A stretch of DNA of 64,000 nt from Bacteroidota bacterium (lineage in GTDB: Bacteria > Bacteroidota > Bacteroidia > Bacteroidales > Dysgonomonadaceae): contig JAEZGN010000007.1 of NCBI GenBank assembly GCA_023437305.1, positions 62,001 through 126,000 of the forward strand, given 5' to 3'. The notes under the pieces are model-generated. The model was given only the letters and a program-made list of their open reading frames with translations. It was not told the DNA's origin and did not search any database. A program made the translations under genes and the position numbers. How positions within the stretch are numbered: position 1 is the stretch's first letter; each line of letters opens with the position of its first letter. This document shows positions 16,560 through 25,142 of this stretch, piece by piece.

Positions 16560-18098
16560 ATGAAAATTAATAAACTATATATATTAGGCTTATTCGCTTC
16601 AATTTTATTGTCCTCTTGTGTTGATGATATAAATGAAGATCCCAACCGCCCAACGTCAGTGCCAACCACCTCTTTGATCACTTCTGCTGAAAAATTGCTG
16701 GTTGATAATCTCCGTAGCGAACAGGCATCGTTGAGAGGTTCCATGTTGTTTGTTCAGTATTTTTCTCAGAATACGTATACTACGCAATCGCGGTATGATA
16801 TTCCTTTCAGTTATTCTGATGATTACTGGAAAGGGTTATATAAAACATTAAATAATCTGGAGGAGGTAGTAAAGTTGAATACTGACCCTTTAACAAAAGA
16901 TGTGGCAACCGCTAATGGTGCAGGACGCAATGCTACTCAGATAGCGATAAGCCGTGTATTGAAATCGTACGCATTCTATGCTCTTACCGATGTGTTTGGG
17001 AATATCCCTTATCAATCTTACGGCAATAAAGATGAAGACTTTCAGGCACTACAACAAAATCCTGAGAATATAACCCCTAAGTATGCGTCGCAGGAGAAAA
17101 TCTATGCAGACATATTAAGTGAACTGAAAGCAGCCGGAGATACATTGATCAAATATCAATCGGAAACAACTTTTGGCAAGGCCGATATTATTTATGCCGG
17201 TAGTAATCAGAAGTGGGCAAAGTTTGCAAACTCGCTGCGCCTACGATTTTCTACACGCATAAAAGACAAAAATCAGGCTTTGTATCAAGAACACTTTCAG
17301 GATGCATTGAGTAAAGGTGTGTTTACAAGTAATGCAGATAATGCGGCATTCAAGTATTCTGCTACTTCGCCTAACGAAGCCCCTTTATATAGAGCTACGG
17401 TTACAGCCAACCGGAAAGACTTTGCGATATCTAATATCTTTGTAAATCTGCTTCAGGGGAAGAATGCAATTTTGCCTGTTTCTGATCCTCGTTTACCGAT
17501 ATATGCCTTACCGGCAACAGCTACTAATACTTATGTAGGACTTCCTTATGGCTTAGCAAACGATCAGGCGGGTAAATTCGCAGCAACAGGAGTCAGTTTG
17601 CCGGGGGCGGTTATCAATGCGGCAAACTATGCTGAGGTATTGATGGAATACGCCGAAGTAAAGTTCCTAGTCTCAGAATATAATTCTTGGTCTCAGGCTG
17701 ATTATGCATCAGGTGTTAGGGCTTCTCTCGAAAAGTGGGGAGTATCAGCCGACAATGTGAATACCTATCTGGAGTCTCTGCCTGCTGCTAGCAAAGAGAA
17801 TGTTTTGACACAAAAGTATATCGCTCTTTATATGCAAGGTCTCGAATCGTGGAGTGAATATCGTCGTACAGGCTATCCTGCATTCTTGGTAAAAGAAGGG
17901 GATGTTGTATTTCAAGGAACGATAGATGGTGCAGAAGTAACATATCGCTTCGATCCGCTGTTTGGAGATGGAGGTATTCCCGCACGTTTATACTACCCTA
18001 CAAAGGAACAGAATGTAAATAAAGCCAACTATCAAGAAGCTCTGTCTGTACAGGGTAATGATAAAATAGAAACAAAATTGTGGGTGTTTAAAAAGTAG
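16560..18098 (+). CDS. SusD-like lipoprotein (SusD/RagB superfamily, SusD_2 type)
   Basis: A 512-residue lipoprotein (ILLSSC, lipobox Cys 20). The features are those of the shorter SusD-like type: early DDINEDPNRPTSVPTTSLIT, then YALTDVFGNIPYQSYG and a C-terminal YIALYMQGLESWSEYRRTGYP. It should sit on the cell surface over the SusC barrel encoded 14 bases upstream. It is followed after 37 bases by a TlpA-like gene. This SusD type is often found in loci without glycosidases, in line with the lack of any here. The substrate is unknown. Confidence 0.9.
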   Translation: MKINKLYILGLFASILLSSCVDDINEDPNRPTSVPTTSLITSAEKLLVDNLRSEQASLRGSMLFVQYFSQNTYTTQSRYDIPFSYSDDYWKGLYKTLNNLEEVVKLNTDPLTKDVATANGAGRNATQIAISRVLKSYAFYALTDVFGNIPYQSYGNKDEDFQALQQNPENITPKYASQEKIYADILSELKAAGDTLIKYQSETTFGKADIIYAGSNQKWAKFANSLRLRFSTRIKDKNQALYQEHFQDALSKGVFTSNADNAAFKYSATSPNEAPLYRATVTANRKDFAISNIFVNLLQGKNAILPVSDPRLPIYALPATATNTYVGLPYGLANDQAGKFAATGVSLPGAVINAANYAEVLMEYAEVKFLVSEYNSWSQADYASGVRASLEKWGVSADNVNTYLESLPAASKENVLTQKYIALYMQGLESWSEYRRTGYPAFLVKEGDVVFQGTIDGAEVTYRFDPLFGDGGIPARLYYPTKEQNVNKANYQEALSVQGNDKIETKLWVFKK

Positions 18099-18135
18099 TT
18101 TGTAGCTTTACATCAAACAAAAGCATAATAAAGAT

Positions 18136-19362
18136 ATGAAGAAATATTTAATAATGATGGCTGCTGCATTTGTACTAATGTCTTGTAATAAGGCGTCGGA
18201 ACATAAGCTGACAGACGGAAAATGGAGAGGTGAATTCTCTATTTCGGATCAGAAATTTCCATTCTTGTTTGACGTCGAAGGTTCTGCAACTGATTCTACA
18301 ACCGTGTATCTGATAAATGGTGCAGAACGGGTTCCACTCAAAGGTGTGGTTTACTCAAACGATACCGTAACTATTCCGATATTGGCTTATGATGCTGTAT
18401 TAACAGGTAAAATAGCCAATGGTAAATTTGAAGGGAGATTCAAAAAGCTATTTATAGATAACGATGAGGGTGTACCTTTCTCGGCAGAAAAAAGTGATGC
18501 TCCACGTTTCGAAGCGGCGGACAAAGCTACAGAGATTTCTCTTGCGGGTAAATGGGATATCCAGTTTATAGGACAAAAAGGAGATACTGCTCACAATGTA
18601 GGGATTTTCAGTCAAGATAAAAATATTCTTACCGGCTCTATTCTCACCAATGCGGGAGACCTTCGTTATCTCGAAGGAGCTTTGACAAGCGATGGTTTTC
18701 AGTTTTCTGCATTTGCGGGTCTTAGCCCATATCTGATAAAAGGAAAGTTTGAAGGAAATGATAGTTTTACAGGGGAATTCTATACCACACGAGGTGTAAC
18801 AAAACTTGTTGGTAAGCGCAATGCCGAAGCTGCTCTTGCCGATCCTTATAGTTTAGCTTATATGAAGAAAGGAGAGGATCGCCTCAATTTCACATTCTCT
18901 AATGTAGAAGGTCAGAAAGTCTCTTTATCCGATCCTCGTTACAAAGACAAGGTGGTAATAGTATCTATCCTTGGCAGTTGGTGTCCGAATTGCTTGGACG
19001 AAATGGAATACCTATCTCCATGGTATAAAGAAAACAGTAAGAGAGGCGTTGAAATCATCGGGCTGGCATTTGAACGTAAAGATGATCCGGAATATGTAAA
19101 GACTGTGCTCTCCCGCTTGGTGAAACGATATAATGTAGATTATGAAATCCTGTTTGCAGGCAAGCTGGGTGATGATGCTACTGCTAAGGCTCTTCCGCAG
19201 GTGAGTAAAATCATGGGTTATCCTACTACTATCTTTATCGATAAGAAAGGAATTGTAAGGAAGATACACACCGGATTTAATGGCCCTGCTACCGGACTGT
19301 TTTATGAGGAGTTTAAACAAGACTTCAATAAAGTAGTAGACGATTTGCTGGCAGAGAAATAA
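18136..19362 (+). CDS. TlpA-like thioredoxin-domain lipoprotein
   Basis: A 408-residue lipoprotein (FVLMSC, Cys 17). Residues of about 20-240 form a beta-rich region typical of bacteroidal TlpA-like proteins. From about 250 there is a thioredoxin fold with the redox motif WCPNC (Trp 282, Cys 283 and Cys 286) and a cis-Pro region in GYPTTIFIDKKGIV. It is probably a periplasmic thiol:disulfide reductant or resolvase. It is the last gene of the SusC/SusD operon, followed by a strong inverted-repeat terminator. The partner of the Cys pair is not evident; reduction of a disulfide in the imported ligand or in a surface protein is one possibility. Confidence 0.88.
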   Translation: MKKYLIMMAAAFVLMSCNKASEHKLTDGKWRGEFSISDQKFPFLFDVEGSATDSTTVYLINGAERVPLKGVVYSNDTVTIPILAYDAVLTGKIANGKFEGRFKKLFIDNDEGVPFSAEKSDAPRFEAADKATEISLAGKWDIQFIGQKGDTAHNVGIFSQDKNILTGSILTNAGDLRYLEGALTSDGFQFSAFAGLSPYLIKGKFEGNDSFTGEFYTTRGVTKLVGKRNAEAALADPYSLAYMKKGEDRLNFTFSNVEGQKVSLSDPRYKDKVVIVSILGSWCPNCLDEMEYLSPWYKENSKRGVEIIGLAFERKDDPEYVKTVLSRLVKRYNVDYEILFAGKLGDDATAKALPQVSKIMGYPTTIFIDKKGIVRKIHTGFNGPATGLFYEEFKQDFNKVVDDLLAEK

Positions 19363-19380
19363 AAGAAATATAAAAGACAT

Positions 19381-19516
19381 CGGCTAAAGGAGTTTTTATA
19401 TCCTCTTTGTCATGTTGAACGAAGTGAAACATCTCATGTATAGATAATCGAGATTCTTCATTACATTCAGAATGACAAAGAAATAATAGAAAGATAATGA
19501 AAAACTCCTTTAGCCG
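19381..19516. terminator. Bidirectional terminator-like inverted repeat with a nested repeat element
   Basis: Perfect 17-bp arms CGGCTAAAGGAGTTTTT (19381-19397) and its reverse complement (19500-19516) lie between two convergent genes. The plus-strand copy is followed by a T-run. The 102-base loop is almost filled by a palindromic repeat (19404-19481), so the original short terminator loop seems to have received an insertion. Confidence 0.7.
19404..19481 (+). repeat. About 80-bp imperfect palindromic dispersed repeat, copy A
   Basis: The left arm begins CTCTTTGTCATGTTGAACG and reads through GAAGTGAAACATCTC. The right arm is CGAGATTCTTCATTACATTC followed by AGAATGACAAAGA. The arms pair with a few mismatches around a variable loop. 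Copy C at 45914-45994 is nearly identical in inverted orientation. The family resembles palindromic intergenic repeats common in Bacteroidota genomes. Confidence 0.75.
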
Positions 19517-19521
19517 TTTTT

Positions 19522-20655
19522 TCATATATCAGCCTTATTCTTATTTTTAGACTTCATCCCAAATAAAGGCCTTATCACAGAATAGCGTCTTATCCCAAAT
19601 TCGTATATCACCCATGTAATAGTAAATGTACCTATCACCATAATCGAGAATTTAGGAAAGAAACCTATATCGACATACTTCAGATAATATCCCAGAGCAA
19701 TAATAATTGTTTGATGCACGATATAAAATGGATATACAGTTTCGTTTCCGTATGTCACTATTTTACTTGGTTTGTTGAGGTATATAGCGGCATAACCAAT
19801 CAATGTTAAAATCCACGACCAGGCATTAAAAACCTTGACCAAAGCTTGCACCTCCCCCTTGAAAGGAAAATCACCGATCACATACCAAAGGCACATCAGC
19901 AGAGGAAATCCAATAACACCACTAATCAGAAATTTCAGCCTGTTTTTAGTTACTGTATCCCAAAAAGAATCCTTCAATGAAATTAGCAGATAACCAAAGA
20001 AAAAGAATGTGCAATAATTAACAAGGTTGTACCAGTCATTTATTAGCCCGTTTGTCTGCGGAAAATAAGGTGCTAGAAATAACTGCCACAAAAAGAGTGG
20101 TATGATGAATATATATAGCCCAAAAGTTTTTGATACGATGGTTTTTAATTTTCTTATCAGCCATGCTTCAGGATGTTTTCGCAGATAAAGAAAAGCCGGA
20201 AGCATTACCATAGAGAATATCAGTAGGTAAAGTATAAACCATAGGTGATGCCACGATATATTTCCTTCGGGATATGATCCGATGAAAGCTTCCTTAGGCC
20301 AGAAATCGAAGTAGCTGCCGCTAAACTGCCCTTTGTCTAATCGCTCGAAATAAACTTGCGGAGGAACGACAAAGATCATACCTACGATAAGTGGAATTAG
20401 GAGTCTTTTGTGACGCTCTATCGCAAACTGGATAGCATTTCGTTTTGTCAGAGCATAGTAGGTTCCCATTCCTGATATTACAAAGAGTAAAGCCAACCGC
20501 CATTGGTTGAGAAAAAGCATCGGGAAAACAGTTCCTTCATATATCACCGAGTTTTTTATGTGAAAACTCCACGGAACGAAAAACATTCCCACATGATAGA
20601 AAATCAATAAAGCAAAGGCGATTACTCGTAAACTGTCAATGTCATATCTGCGCAT
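19522..20655 (-). CDS. Acyltransferase family 3 membrane protein (OafA/MdoC-like)
   Basis: A 377-residue integral membrane protein with about ten hydrophobic segments. The N-terminus MRRYDIDSLRVIAFALLIFY carries the RxxxDxLR motif of acyltransferase-3 proteins, followed by FYHVGMFF with the catalytic-type His. Such proteins move acetyl, succinyl or similar groups onto sugars of surface glycans or periplasmic glucans. It is convergent with the TlpA-like gene and separated from it by a terminator. It lies downstream of hutH with a 190-base gap, and no link to histidine use is expected. The acyl group and acceptor are unknown. Confidence 0.85.
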   Translation of the reverse strand: MRRYDIDSLRVIAFALLIFYHVGMFFVPWSFHIKNSVIYEGTVFPMLFLNQWRLALLFVISGMGTYYALTKRNAIQFAIERHKRLLIPLIVGMIFVVPPQVYFERLDKGQFSGSYFDFWPKEAFIGSYPEGNISWHHLWFILYLLIFSMVMLPAFLYLRKHPEAWLIRKLKTIVSKTFGLYIFIIPLFLWQLFLAPYFPQTNGLINDWYNLVNYCTFFFFGYLLISLKDSFWDTVTKNRLKFLISGVIGFPLLMCLWYVIGDFPFKGEVQALVKVFNAWSWILTLIGYAAIYLNKPSKIVTYGNETVYPFYIVHQTIIIALGYYLKYVDIGFFPKFSIMVIGTFTITWVIYEFGIRRYSVIRPLFGMKSKNKNKADI

Positions 20656-20845
20656 AGTATGAGAAGATAAAGTATCAAATATTAGATTGTAATATGTTAT
20701 ATTTTATAAGACAATCTTTCCAATTAAAAATCACATACTAAAGAGATTTTAATGAAGTTGTTTTAACTTATTGATATTGACAGTACTGTAATGCAAATAT
20801 TTGCTTTACTATATTTTTTATGAGTTTTATACTAAACAACAAATA

Positions 20846-22348
20846 TCAGTCCATAAACTCCAATGATATCCTATTCAGAAAAGCTACAGTCTTGTGTATT
20901 TCTTTATACATAACGATATCGTCGTTTACGAAGGCTACTTCTTTGCGATACTCTTTCAGGAAGTTTTCGAGTATAGGTGATGTTTTTGCAGGACGGCGAA
21001 AATCTATTCCCTGAGCCGCATTCATCAATTCGATGGCGAGTATATGATTTAAGTTATCCATTACTTTGAATATCTTAATCGCGGCATTGGCTCCCATACT
21101 AACGTGGTCTTCTTGTCCATTGGATGAAACAATAGAGTCGCTCGATGCAGCATAACAATACATTTTGTTTTGGCTAACCATCGAAGCTGAAGTATACTGA
21201 GGTATCATAAATCCCGAATTTACACCCGGATTAGCGACAAGAAACTCAGGCAGTCCGCGCAGTCCCATAATCAGCTGGGCTACACGTCTTTCCGAAATGT
21301 TCCCTAACTCGGCTAAGGCAATAGCCAAAAAATCGAACGAAATAGCGAGGGGTTGTCCGTGGAAGTTTCCTCCTGATATAATTTTATCCTCATCGGGGAA
21401 GATGGTCGGATTATCCGTTACTGAGTTTATTTCAGTCAACAACACCGAAGCTACATATCTTATAGCGTCTTTTGTTGCTCCATGTACCTGAGGGATACAT
21501 CTGAAAGAGTAGGGGTCTTGTACATGATCTTTTTCCCGGGCGACAAGCTCACTTCCCTCAAGTAGCTTACGGAAATTATCGGCTGTTTCTATTTGTCCTT
21601 TATGCGGACGCATCTGGTGGAGACAATCCAAAAACGGATCGATGCAGCCGTCAAAAGCTTCGAGTGAAAGGGCAGCTATTAAATCTGCTTTTTTAGATAG
21701 TTTGAATGCCCTCAACATGGCGAATACTCCATTGGCACTCATAAACTGTGTTCCGTTCAGCAGAGCCAGCCCTTCTTTGCTCATCAGGCGGATTGGTTTC
21801 CAACCAAACTCATCGAGAACGCTCATTGCTTCACGTTTCCGTCCCTGATAATAAACATCACCGACACCAATGAGGGGTAAGAATAGATTTGCCAGTGGTG
21901 CTAAATCGCCTGATGCTCCCAACGAACCACGATCGCAAACGATCGGGATAATATCGTTGTTGAAAAAGTCGATTATTCGCTGAACGGTAATAACCTGCAC
22001 CCCGCTATACCCCAATGACAAGGCGTGTGCTTTGAGAAGCATCATCAGCTTGACAATAACAGGAGAGATTTCTTCACCTACGCTGCAAGCATGCGACTTA
22101 ACAAGGTTCTCCTGCAAACGTGTAAGCTCATCCGGAGATATGTTCTTGTTGCAGAGCGAACCGAAACCTGTGGTAATGCCATACATCGGTGTTTTTTGCG
22201 ACTCTATTTTTTGATCCAGATAATCCCTGCACTTTTGTATACGATCTTTAGCCTCAGCGGCTAATTCTAGTTTAAGGTTTTTGTTGATTATTTGTTCAAT
22301 GATCTCGAAGTCCAATTCTCCGGAACCGATATAATAGACATTCTTCAT
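20846..22348 (-). CDS. hutH: Histidine ammonia-lyase
   Basis: A 500-residue enzyme, the usual length, that converts L-histidine to urocanate and ammonia in the cytoplasm. The MIO cofactor-forming Ala-Ser-Gly lies in GSLGASGDLAPLANL at about residues 145-147. Other family segments are YGITTGFGSL near the N-terminus, NGTQFMSA, FHGQPLA and SNGQEDHVSMG. It is the last gene of the hut operon and starts 4 bases after the cyclodeaminase-family gene. Unlike many hut operons, the lyase for the first step is encoded last here. Confidence 0.97.
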   Translation of the reverse strand: MKNVYYIGSGELDFEIIEQIINKNLKLELAAEAKDRIQKCRDYLDQKIESQKTPMYGITTGFGSLCNKNISPDELTRLQENLVKSHACSVGEEISPVIVKLMMLLKAHALSLGYSGVQVITVQRIIDFFNNDIIPIVCDRGSLGASGDLAPLANLFLPLIGVGDVYYQGRKREAMSVLDEFGWKPIRLMSKEGLALLNGTQFMSANGVFAMLRAFKLSKKADLIAALSLEAFDGCIDPFLDCLHQMRPHKGQIETADNFRKLLEGSELVAREKDHVQDPYSFRCIPQVHGATKDAIRYVASVLLTEINSVTDNPTIFPDEDKIISGGNFHGQPLAISFDFLAIALAELGNISERRVAQLIMGLRGLPEFLVANPGVNSGFMIPQYTSASMVSQNKMYCYAASSDSIVSSNGQEDHVSMGANAAIKIFKVMDNLNHILAIELMNAAQGIDFRRPAKTSPILENFLKEYRKEVAFVNDDIVMYKEIHKTVAFLNRISLEFMD

Positions 22349-22352
22349 AAAC

Positions 22353-22976
22353 TTATAGTATTTTGCTTACTCTACTCAATAACTCCTGCTCTTTCATGAT
22401 GGCTTCGCTCTCCAGGTAGTTTGCCTCTTGTGTCATCAGCGCTACATATTCTACATCTTTGATTGAGGAAAGATTTATTTTTACATTCAGTATAGCACTT
22501 ATTGCAGCGGTGCGGGCTGTCATTATGGCGACACAGGCATCAGTTATAGCATTCTGATTGCCTTGATCAGCTACCTGCGCTATAACATCCATTATGTCCA
22601 CGGCTTTGCGGGCTACTTCCATTGGTATTTCTGCTGCAATCTTGGTTGCTTCCTGTATCTGGTTGTTGCGTTCTATTTTTTCTTCGTCTGTTTCTTTGGG
22701 GAGTTTGAATGCGGCGAAAACATTATTATATGCTTCCGAATCGGCATCTATATCTTTCATAAAGCTTGCCCTATAGTTTTCTGTTATAGCGACAATTTTT
22801 TTCATCAATCCTTCTTTGTCTTCATACTTTTTTTTACCAATGGTAAGGTTGGCTACCATTTCTGTCAATGCTGATGCTATTGCTGCATTTAATGCTGCAA
22901 TGCTACCTCCTCCGGGTACAGGATCGCTTCCTGCTGTCTTTGCTAAAAAATCTTTAACTGATAGGTTTACTAGCAT
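22353..22976 (-). CDS. Formiminotetrahydrofolate cyclodeaminase family protein
   Basis: A 207-residue all-helical protein of the FTCD C-terminal/FchA family. It has SDPVPGGGSIAALNAAIASA near residues 15-35 and the acidic helix features of folate-binding cyclodeaminases. It should turn 5-formiminotetrahydrofolate into 5,10-methenyltetrahydrofolate with release of ammonia. This finishes the transfer begun by the separate formiminotransferase encoded at 25143-26045. In animals the two activities are fused; here they are separate genes in one operon. It lies 4 bases upstream of hutH. Confidence 0.92.
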   Translation of the reverse strand: MLVNLSVKDFLAKTAGSDPVPGGGSIAALNAAIASALTEMVANLTIGKKKYEDKEGLMKKIVAITENYRASFMKDIDADSEAYNNVFAAFKLPKETDEEKIERNNQIQEATKIAAEIPMEVARKAVDIMDVIAQVADQGNQNAITDACVAIMTARTAAISAILNVKINLSSIKDVEYVALMTQEANYLESEAIMKEQELLSRVSKIL

Positions 22977-22995
22977 GGTACTACAATTTAAAAGG

Positions 22996-23604
22996 TTAAG
23001 AATTATGTAATTTCTTAAGAATATTATTTATTTCAGCTCGCACTCTATTCGGATAGCGTTTCTTATTATAAATAGATGGATTTTTCATTATTAATATGAG
23101 TTCTGTAAACTCTGAATCGCTCAAGAAATAAATTTGTTTATGAAAATATTGTACAGAGGCATTCCGCACTCCTGTTATTTTATTAGGGAATACAAATTTT
23201 GAAGCATAGTATTTCAAGCATTCTTTTTGTGATGCGTAATCTTCTGTCAAAGATGTAAGTAATATTACTTCAGATGTCTTAGTGTGTAAGGGATACCAGC
23301 TTATGTAGATAGCTTCCTCACATGCACAGGGGGAATCATTTTTTTCTAACGTTTTATTTAAGAAATGCTTCCAAGGGTTGTTGTCTAAAGCATCCGGATA
23401 GATTATATTGTATATCTCATAGAATCTATTTGGTAGCTCGGGACTATTTTTAATATCATTTATATATATGCCTGTTTCCTCATTATTCAGAATAAAGTAT
23501 CCTCCAAATTTGACAAAATAAAATATACCAATAATGATAGTTATCGGAATGATAAAAATTATTAGCAGTATCTTTTTTTGTCCTTTTTTCATTTCCTTTC
23601 CCAT
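22996..23604 (-). CDS. Membrane-anchored protein resembling a degenerate GT51 transglycosylase
   Basis: A 202-residue protein with one N-terminal membrane helix (ILLIIFIIPITIIIGIFYFV, about residues 12-31) and an extracytoplasmic remainder. The final third (GVRNASVQYFHKQIYFLSDS, then ELILIMKNPSIYNKK and RVRAEINNIL) parallels the end of glycosyltransferase family 51 domains, which read G-aa-YF-k-L---E---L----P--YnP. The catalytic Glu motif ED-F--H-G of the family is not found. It may therefore be an inactive relative or a diverged bacteroidal subfamily. It lies between hutI and the cyclodeaminase gene on the same strand; a role in histidine use is not obvious. A GTNAC repeat lies upstream. Confidence 0.6.
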   Translation of the reverse strand: MGKEMKKGQKKILLIIFIIPITIIIGIFYFVKFGGYFILNNEETGIYINDIKNSPELPNRFYEIYNIIYPDALDNNPWKHFLNKTLEKNDSPCACEEAIYISWYPLHTKTSEVILLTSLTEDYASQKECLKYYASKFVFPNKITGVRNASVQYFHKQIYFLSDSEFTELILIMKNPSIYNKKRYPNRVRAEINNILKKLHNS

Positions 23605-23689
23605 TAGTATGTAGTATACTTATTGCTTGCAGCAGGGTAAAACAAGAAATAATTTTTATTGTTTCTGCATAGTAAAAAGCTTAGTTGTT

Positions 23690-23739
23690 AAAAAGTAACA
23701 AAAGTAACAGTTTATCGAAGTTTTCGGTTGTTACCTTTT
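23690..23739 (-). repeat. About 50-bp GTNAC repeat, copy 1
   Basis: The plus strand reads AAAAAGTAACAAAAGTAACA, then about 11 variable bases, TTTT, CGG and TTGTTACCTTTT. The reverse complement of 60432-60482 has the same layout. The element lies 86 bases upstream of the GT51-like gene, in the same orientation to it as the other copy is to its downstream gene. Confidence 0.6.
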
Positions 23740-23800
23740 ATCCCTCTAACTTAATATAAAATACTCTATAATAGATAAATTTAAGCCCGAAAATTAATTA

Positions 23801-25048
23801 TTAATTAAAAATAACTCCATTTTTAATTGTTTTTTCTACAATATTCATTCCTATATGGTAAGGCAGAAACTTGTAAGAAGGATATTCTAATATAACTAAA
23901 TTGCCCTGCTTGCCCACATCAATACTACCAATCTGGTCCGCTATTCCTAAAGCTGCTGCTCCATTTATCGTGAGCGCACTAACAGTTTCTTCGGGCGAAA
24001 GTTGCATATAAATGCATGCCAAGGCAAATAGCAGAGGTATGGAATTTGTAAAACTGCTTCCCGGATTGAGGTCTGTCGCTAAAGCGACAGCACAGCCCGA
24101 GTCTATCATATATCTGCCTCGTGCATAATCTTCTTTCAGAGAAAATGCGGTGCATGGCAATAGCGTCGCAACAGTATTGCTATTTGCTAAATCTGCAATT
24201 CCTTTGTCTGATGCCTGTAGTAGATGATCTGCCGATAATGCACCTAATTCTACAGCTAGTTCAGCTCCACCGAGTGTTACGATCTCGTCGGCATGTATTT
24301 TGAGTTTAAACCCAAGATTTTTTGCTGCTGTTAAGTATCTTCGTGATTGTTGTATGTCAAATACATTCTTTTCGCAAAATATGTCGCAGCACTCTGCCAG
24401 ATTCTTGTCCTTCACTAAAGGCATCACCTCTTTTATCAGGTAGTCTAAGAAGGCATCTTCTCTGCCTTTATATTCCTGTGGTGTGGCATGTGCTCCCATA
24501 AAAGTGCTTACGATATCGATAGGATGCTCTTCGTTCAGAGCTTTCATCACTTCCAGTTGTTTAAGCTCTGTCTCTTTGTCCATTCCATAACCGCTCTTAC
24601 CTTCTACAGTGGTTACACCCATAGCGAACATTTTGTCGAGTCTTTTCCGTCCGGCTTCTTTCAGCTCTTCAAAAGAAGCATTGCGAGTTGCTGTCATTGT
24701 ATTGTGTATACCTCCGCCACGCTCCATTATAGACATATAGCTATCGCCACGCATACGCCATGAGAATTCTTCCTCGCGATAGCCCCCAAAAATAAAATGC
24801 GTGTGAGAGTCTACAAATCCGGGAAGTACAGCTTTATCTGTAGCGTCAATGACTGTATGTTCGGGAAAATCTGACAGGGGAGGGCAATTTGCACTTTTGC
24901 CAACAAATGTAATTATACCTCCTGTTACAATGACCGATCCGTTTTCGATGACCGACAGGTTAGCCATTTCTCTCCCCTTCTTTGCCGAAAAGCCCGAGCA
25001 AGTAACTAATTGTGCTGCATTTTTTATAATGATGTTTCCTTTTTTCAT
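23801..25048 (-). CDS. hutI: Imidazolonepropionase
   Basis: A 415-residue amidohydrolase-superfamily enzyme that opens 4-imidazolone-5-propionate to N-formimino-L-glutamate. Metal-binding and catalytic segments are visible: VDSHTHFIFGG (first His pair), GAHATPQEYKG, KIHADEIVTLGG and ALATDLNPGSSFTNS. The length is normal. It lies downstream of ftcD with a 94-base gap filled by a palindromic repeat, and upstream of the GT51-like gene. It is the third step of the pathway encoded by this operon. Confidence 0.97.
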   Translation of the reverse strand: MKKGNIIIKNAAQLVTCSGFSAKKGREMANLSVIENGSVIVTGGIITFVGKSANCPPLSDFPEHTVIDATDKAVLPGFVDSHTHFIFGGYREEEFSWRMRGDSYMSIMERGGGIHNTMTATRNASFEELKEAGRKRLDKMFAMGVTTVEGKSGYGMDKETELKQLEVMKALNEEHPIDIVSTFMGAHATPQEYKGREDAFLDYLIKEVMPLVKDKNLAECCDIFCEKNVFDIQQSRRYLTAAKNLGFKLKIHADEIVTLGGAELAVELGALSADHLLQASDKGIADLANSNTVATLLPCTAFSLKEDYARGRYMIDSGCAVALATDLNPGSSFTNSIPLLFALACIYMQLSPEETVSALTINGAAALGIADQIGSIDVGKQGNLVILEYPSYKFLPYHIGMNIVEKTIKNGVIFN

Positions 25049-25061
25049 GTGTTATCCATTA

Positions 25062-25137
25062 TTGTCATGTTGAGTGTAACGACACATCTCGACTCTATGG
25101 AGACAAAAGATTCTTCCCTTTGGACAGAATGACAAGG
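25062..25137 (+). repeat. Degenerate copy B of the palindromic dispersed repeat
   Basis: TTGTCATGTTGAGTGTAACG at the left and ACAGAATGACAAGG at the right, with ACATCTCGACT and AGATTCTTCC inside, follow the layout of copies A and C with more mismatches. It occupies the ftcD-hutI gap and could form a hairpin in the operon mRNA. Confidence 0.6.
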
Positions 25138-25142
25138 AAAGT

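Noticed and set aside
19325..19525. 66-codon open frame encoding a CHSECNEESR-type peptide
   Set aside because: It is the translation of the palindromic repeat and terminator. Such peptides arise whenever this repeat falls in an open frame and are not proteins.
20690..20720. AGATTGT/ACAATCT inverted repeat after hutH as a terminator
   Set aside because: The arms are only 7 bp with a loop of about 20 bases, and there is no T-run on the minus strand. It is too weak to call.
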